The notes beneath the pieces were generated by a model, which saw nothing but the letters and a program-made list of their open reading frames with translations, did not search any database and had not been told where the DNA came from. This document shows, in pieces, positions 63,216 through 64,000 of a stretch of 64,000 nt of DNA (position 1 is the stretch's first letter; the number at the start of each line of letters is the position of its first letter). The position numbers and the translations under genes are program-made. Origin of the DNA: Geodermatophilus obscurus (GTDB taxonomy: Bacteria > Actinomycetota > Actinomycetes > Mycobacteriales > Geodermatophilaceae); assembly GCF_900115395.1 (NCBI RefSeq), contig NZ_FOWE01000009.1, positions 124,001 to 188,000 on the forward strand, read 5' to 3'.

Positions 63216-64000
63216 GTGCACACCCAGGCCCCGGTGACCGGGCGCGCGACGCCACCCGAGGCCCCCTCCCCCACGGAGCCGAAGCCGGAGCCGAGGGACG
63301 CCGCGCCCGGGCTCCGGCTGCTCGGGTGGCTGGTCGTCGCGGTCACCGTCGCGGCAGCGGCGGGGGCCGCCCTGCTCGACGTCCTGACCCCGGCCGCGGC
63401 GCGCGAGGCGGCCGCGGCGACGCCCGGCTGGACCGTCGGGCTCCCGGGCGTCGGGCTCGCCGTCCCCGCGGCGCTCCTGCTGCGCCGCGTGCCGCGCCAC
63501 GCCGTCTCGTGGGTGCTGGGCCTGACGGGACTGCTCTGGGCCCTCGACGGCCTGGCACAGTCGTGGCTGACGTTCGCGGTCCGGCACGACCCGCCGCTGG
63601 CCGGGGCCACGGCGTCCTTCTGGTTCGTCAACCGCTTCGGCGCCTGGTTGCTGCTGGGCCTGCCGCTGCTGCTCCTGCTCTACCCCGACGGCCGGCTGCC
63701 CACCGGCCGCTGGCGCCCGGTCGCGGTGCTGAGCCTGGCGTCGACGGCGCTGCTGCCCACGCTGCTCATGGTCGTGCCGTCCGAGATCGCCGACGCCCGG
63801 GCCGGCAGTCGGGTGCCGGAGGTGTTCCGCGACCTCGACCTCGACCTCGACCCGACGAGCCTGCCGCTGCCCGGAGCGATCGCGCTGCCCCTGCTGCGGC
63901 TGGCGTTCCCGGTGGCCGTCCTCGGTGTGGTGGTGCCGGTCGCGGTCGTCGTCGGCCGGTACCGGCGGTCCGGCGGCGAGGACCGGCGGCGGATGCGGTG
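63216..64000 (+). CDS. Sensor histidine kinase, N-terminal part (cut by window)
   Basis: 261 codons are visible and the frame is open at the end. GTG at 63216. Multiple helices (LLGWLVVAVTVAAAAGAALL and more) and the segment LYPDGRLPTGRWRPVA, which is a typical loop of actinobacterial membrane sensor kinases. The kinase core lies outside, so the class is inferred from that loop alone. Confidence 0.6.
   Translation, partial: MHTQAPVTGRATPPEAPSPTEPKPEPRDAAPGLRLLGWLVVAVTVAAAAGAALLDVLTPAAAREAAAATPGWTVGLPGVGLAVPAALLLRRVPRHAVSWVLGLTGLLWALDGLAQSWLTFAVRHDPPLAGATASFWFVNRFGAWLLLGLPLLLLLYPDGRLPTGRWRPVAVLSLASTALLPTLLMVVPSEIADARAGSRVPEVFRDLDLDLDPTSLPLPGAIALPLLRLAFPVAVLGVVVPVAVVVGRYRRSGGEDRRRMR

Overview
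This window is 64 kb of very GC-rich actinobacterial chromosome. GTG starts and 4-bp GTGA/ATGA overlaps between operon genes are common. Gene content fits a Geodermatophilaceae-like, soil or stone-dwelling actinobacterium: TreXYZ trehalose synthesis, PASTA kinase, Rpf with a LysM domain, stand-alone LigC and LigD-polymerase, Mrp antiporter, and sensor kinases with a YPDGRLPTGRW signature. The family assignment is inference from gene types. No rRNA, intact tRNA, CRISPR array or intact insertion sequence was seen.

Region 1 (1-16905) is an ordered core segment. It holds glgX (5' end missing) and treY, an adaptor-ATPase-permease export operon, an rpf gene behind a c-di-AMP (ydaO/yuaA-type) riboswitch and a CRP-like site, treZ with a RibD-C-type reductase, and a frameshifted vapC. 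These are followed by a PknB-like kinase and an NHEJ-type group: ligC, a secreted peptidase, and the LigD polymerase domain.

Region 2 (16833-54200) looks like a genomic island built by repeated insertion at the 3' end of the ligD polymerase gene. The last 70 or so bases of that gene, with the reading frame and stop usually kept, recur at about 18.7, 47.1, 50.1 and 52.5 kb, and a further degenerate remnant lies at 54 kb. Several copies are followed by the decayed start of one tyrosine integrase. Between these scars lie a YefM/RelE-type toxin-antitoxin pair (and a decayed twin), an acyltransferase, zwf plus a GH15 enzyme, and stress genes (universal stress protein, GlsB/YeaQ). There are also three STAS paralogues with look-alike short-leader promoters, two HPF-like genes, an eRF1/Vms1-like gene, three copies of an unnamed membrane-protein family, a full Mrp antiporter operon, and a kinase-regulator-PucR operon. 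Further on are an integrase C-terminal scar with a tRNA-like fragment, ferritin, a teichoic-acid-type glycerophosphotransferase, ppa and an orphan MalK-like ATPase.

Region 3 (54225-64000) returns to orderly genes: an Na+/H+ antiporter, a sugar ABC importer without its own ATPase, a secreted M1 aminopeptidase behind a consensus CRP-type site, cspA, small conserved proteins, and the start of a sensor kinase.

Taken together the window is rich in osmotic, alkaline, desiccation and dormancy functions: trehalose made from glycogen, Mrp and NhaP cation export, ribosome-hibernation-like proteins, stress proteins, and Rpf for resuscitation.
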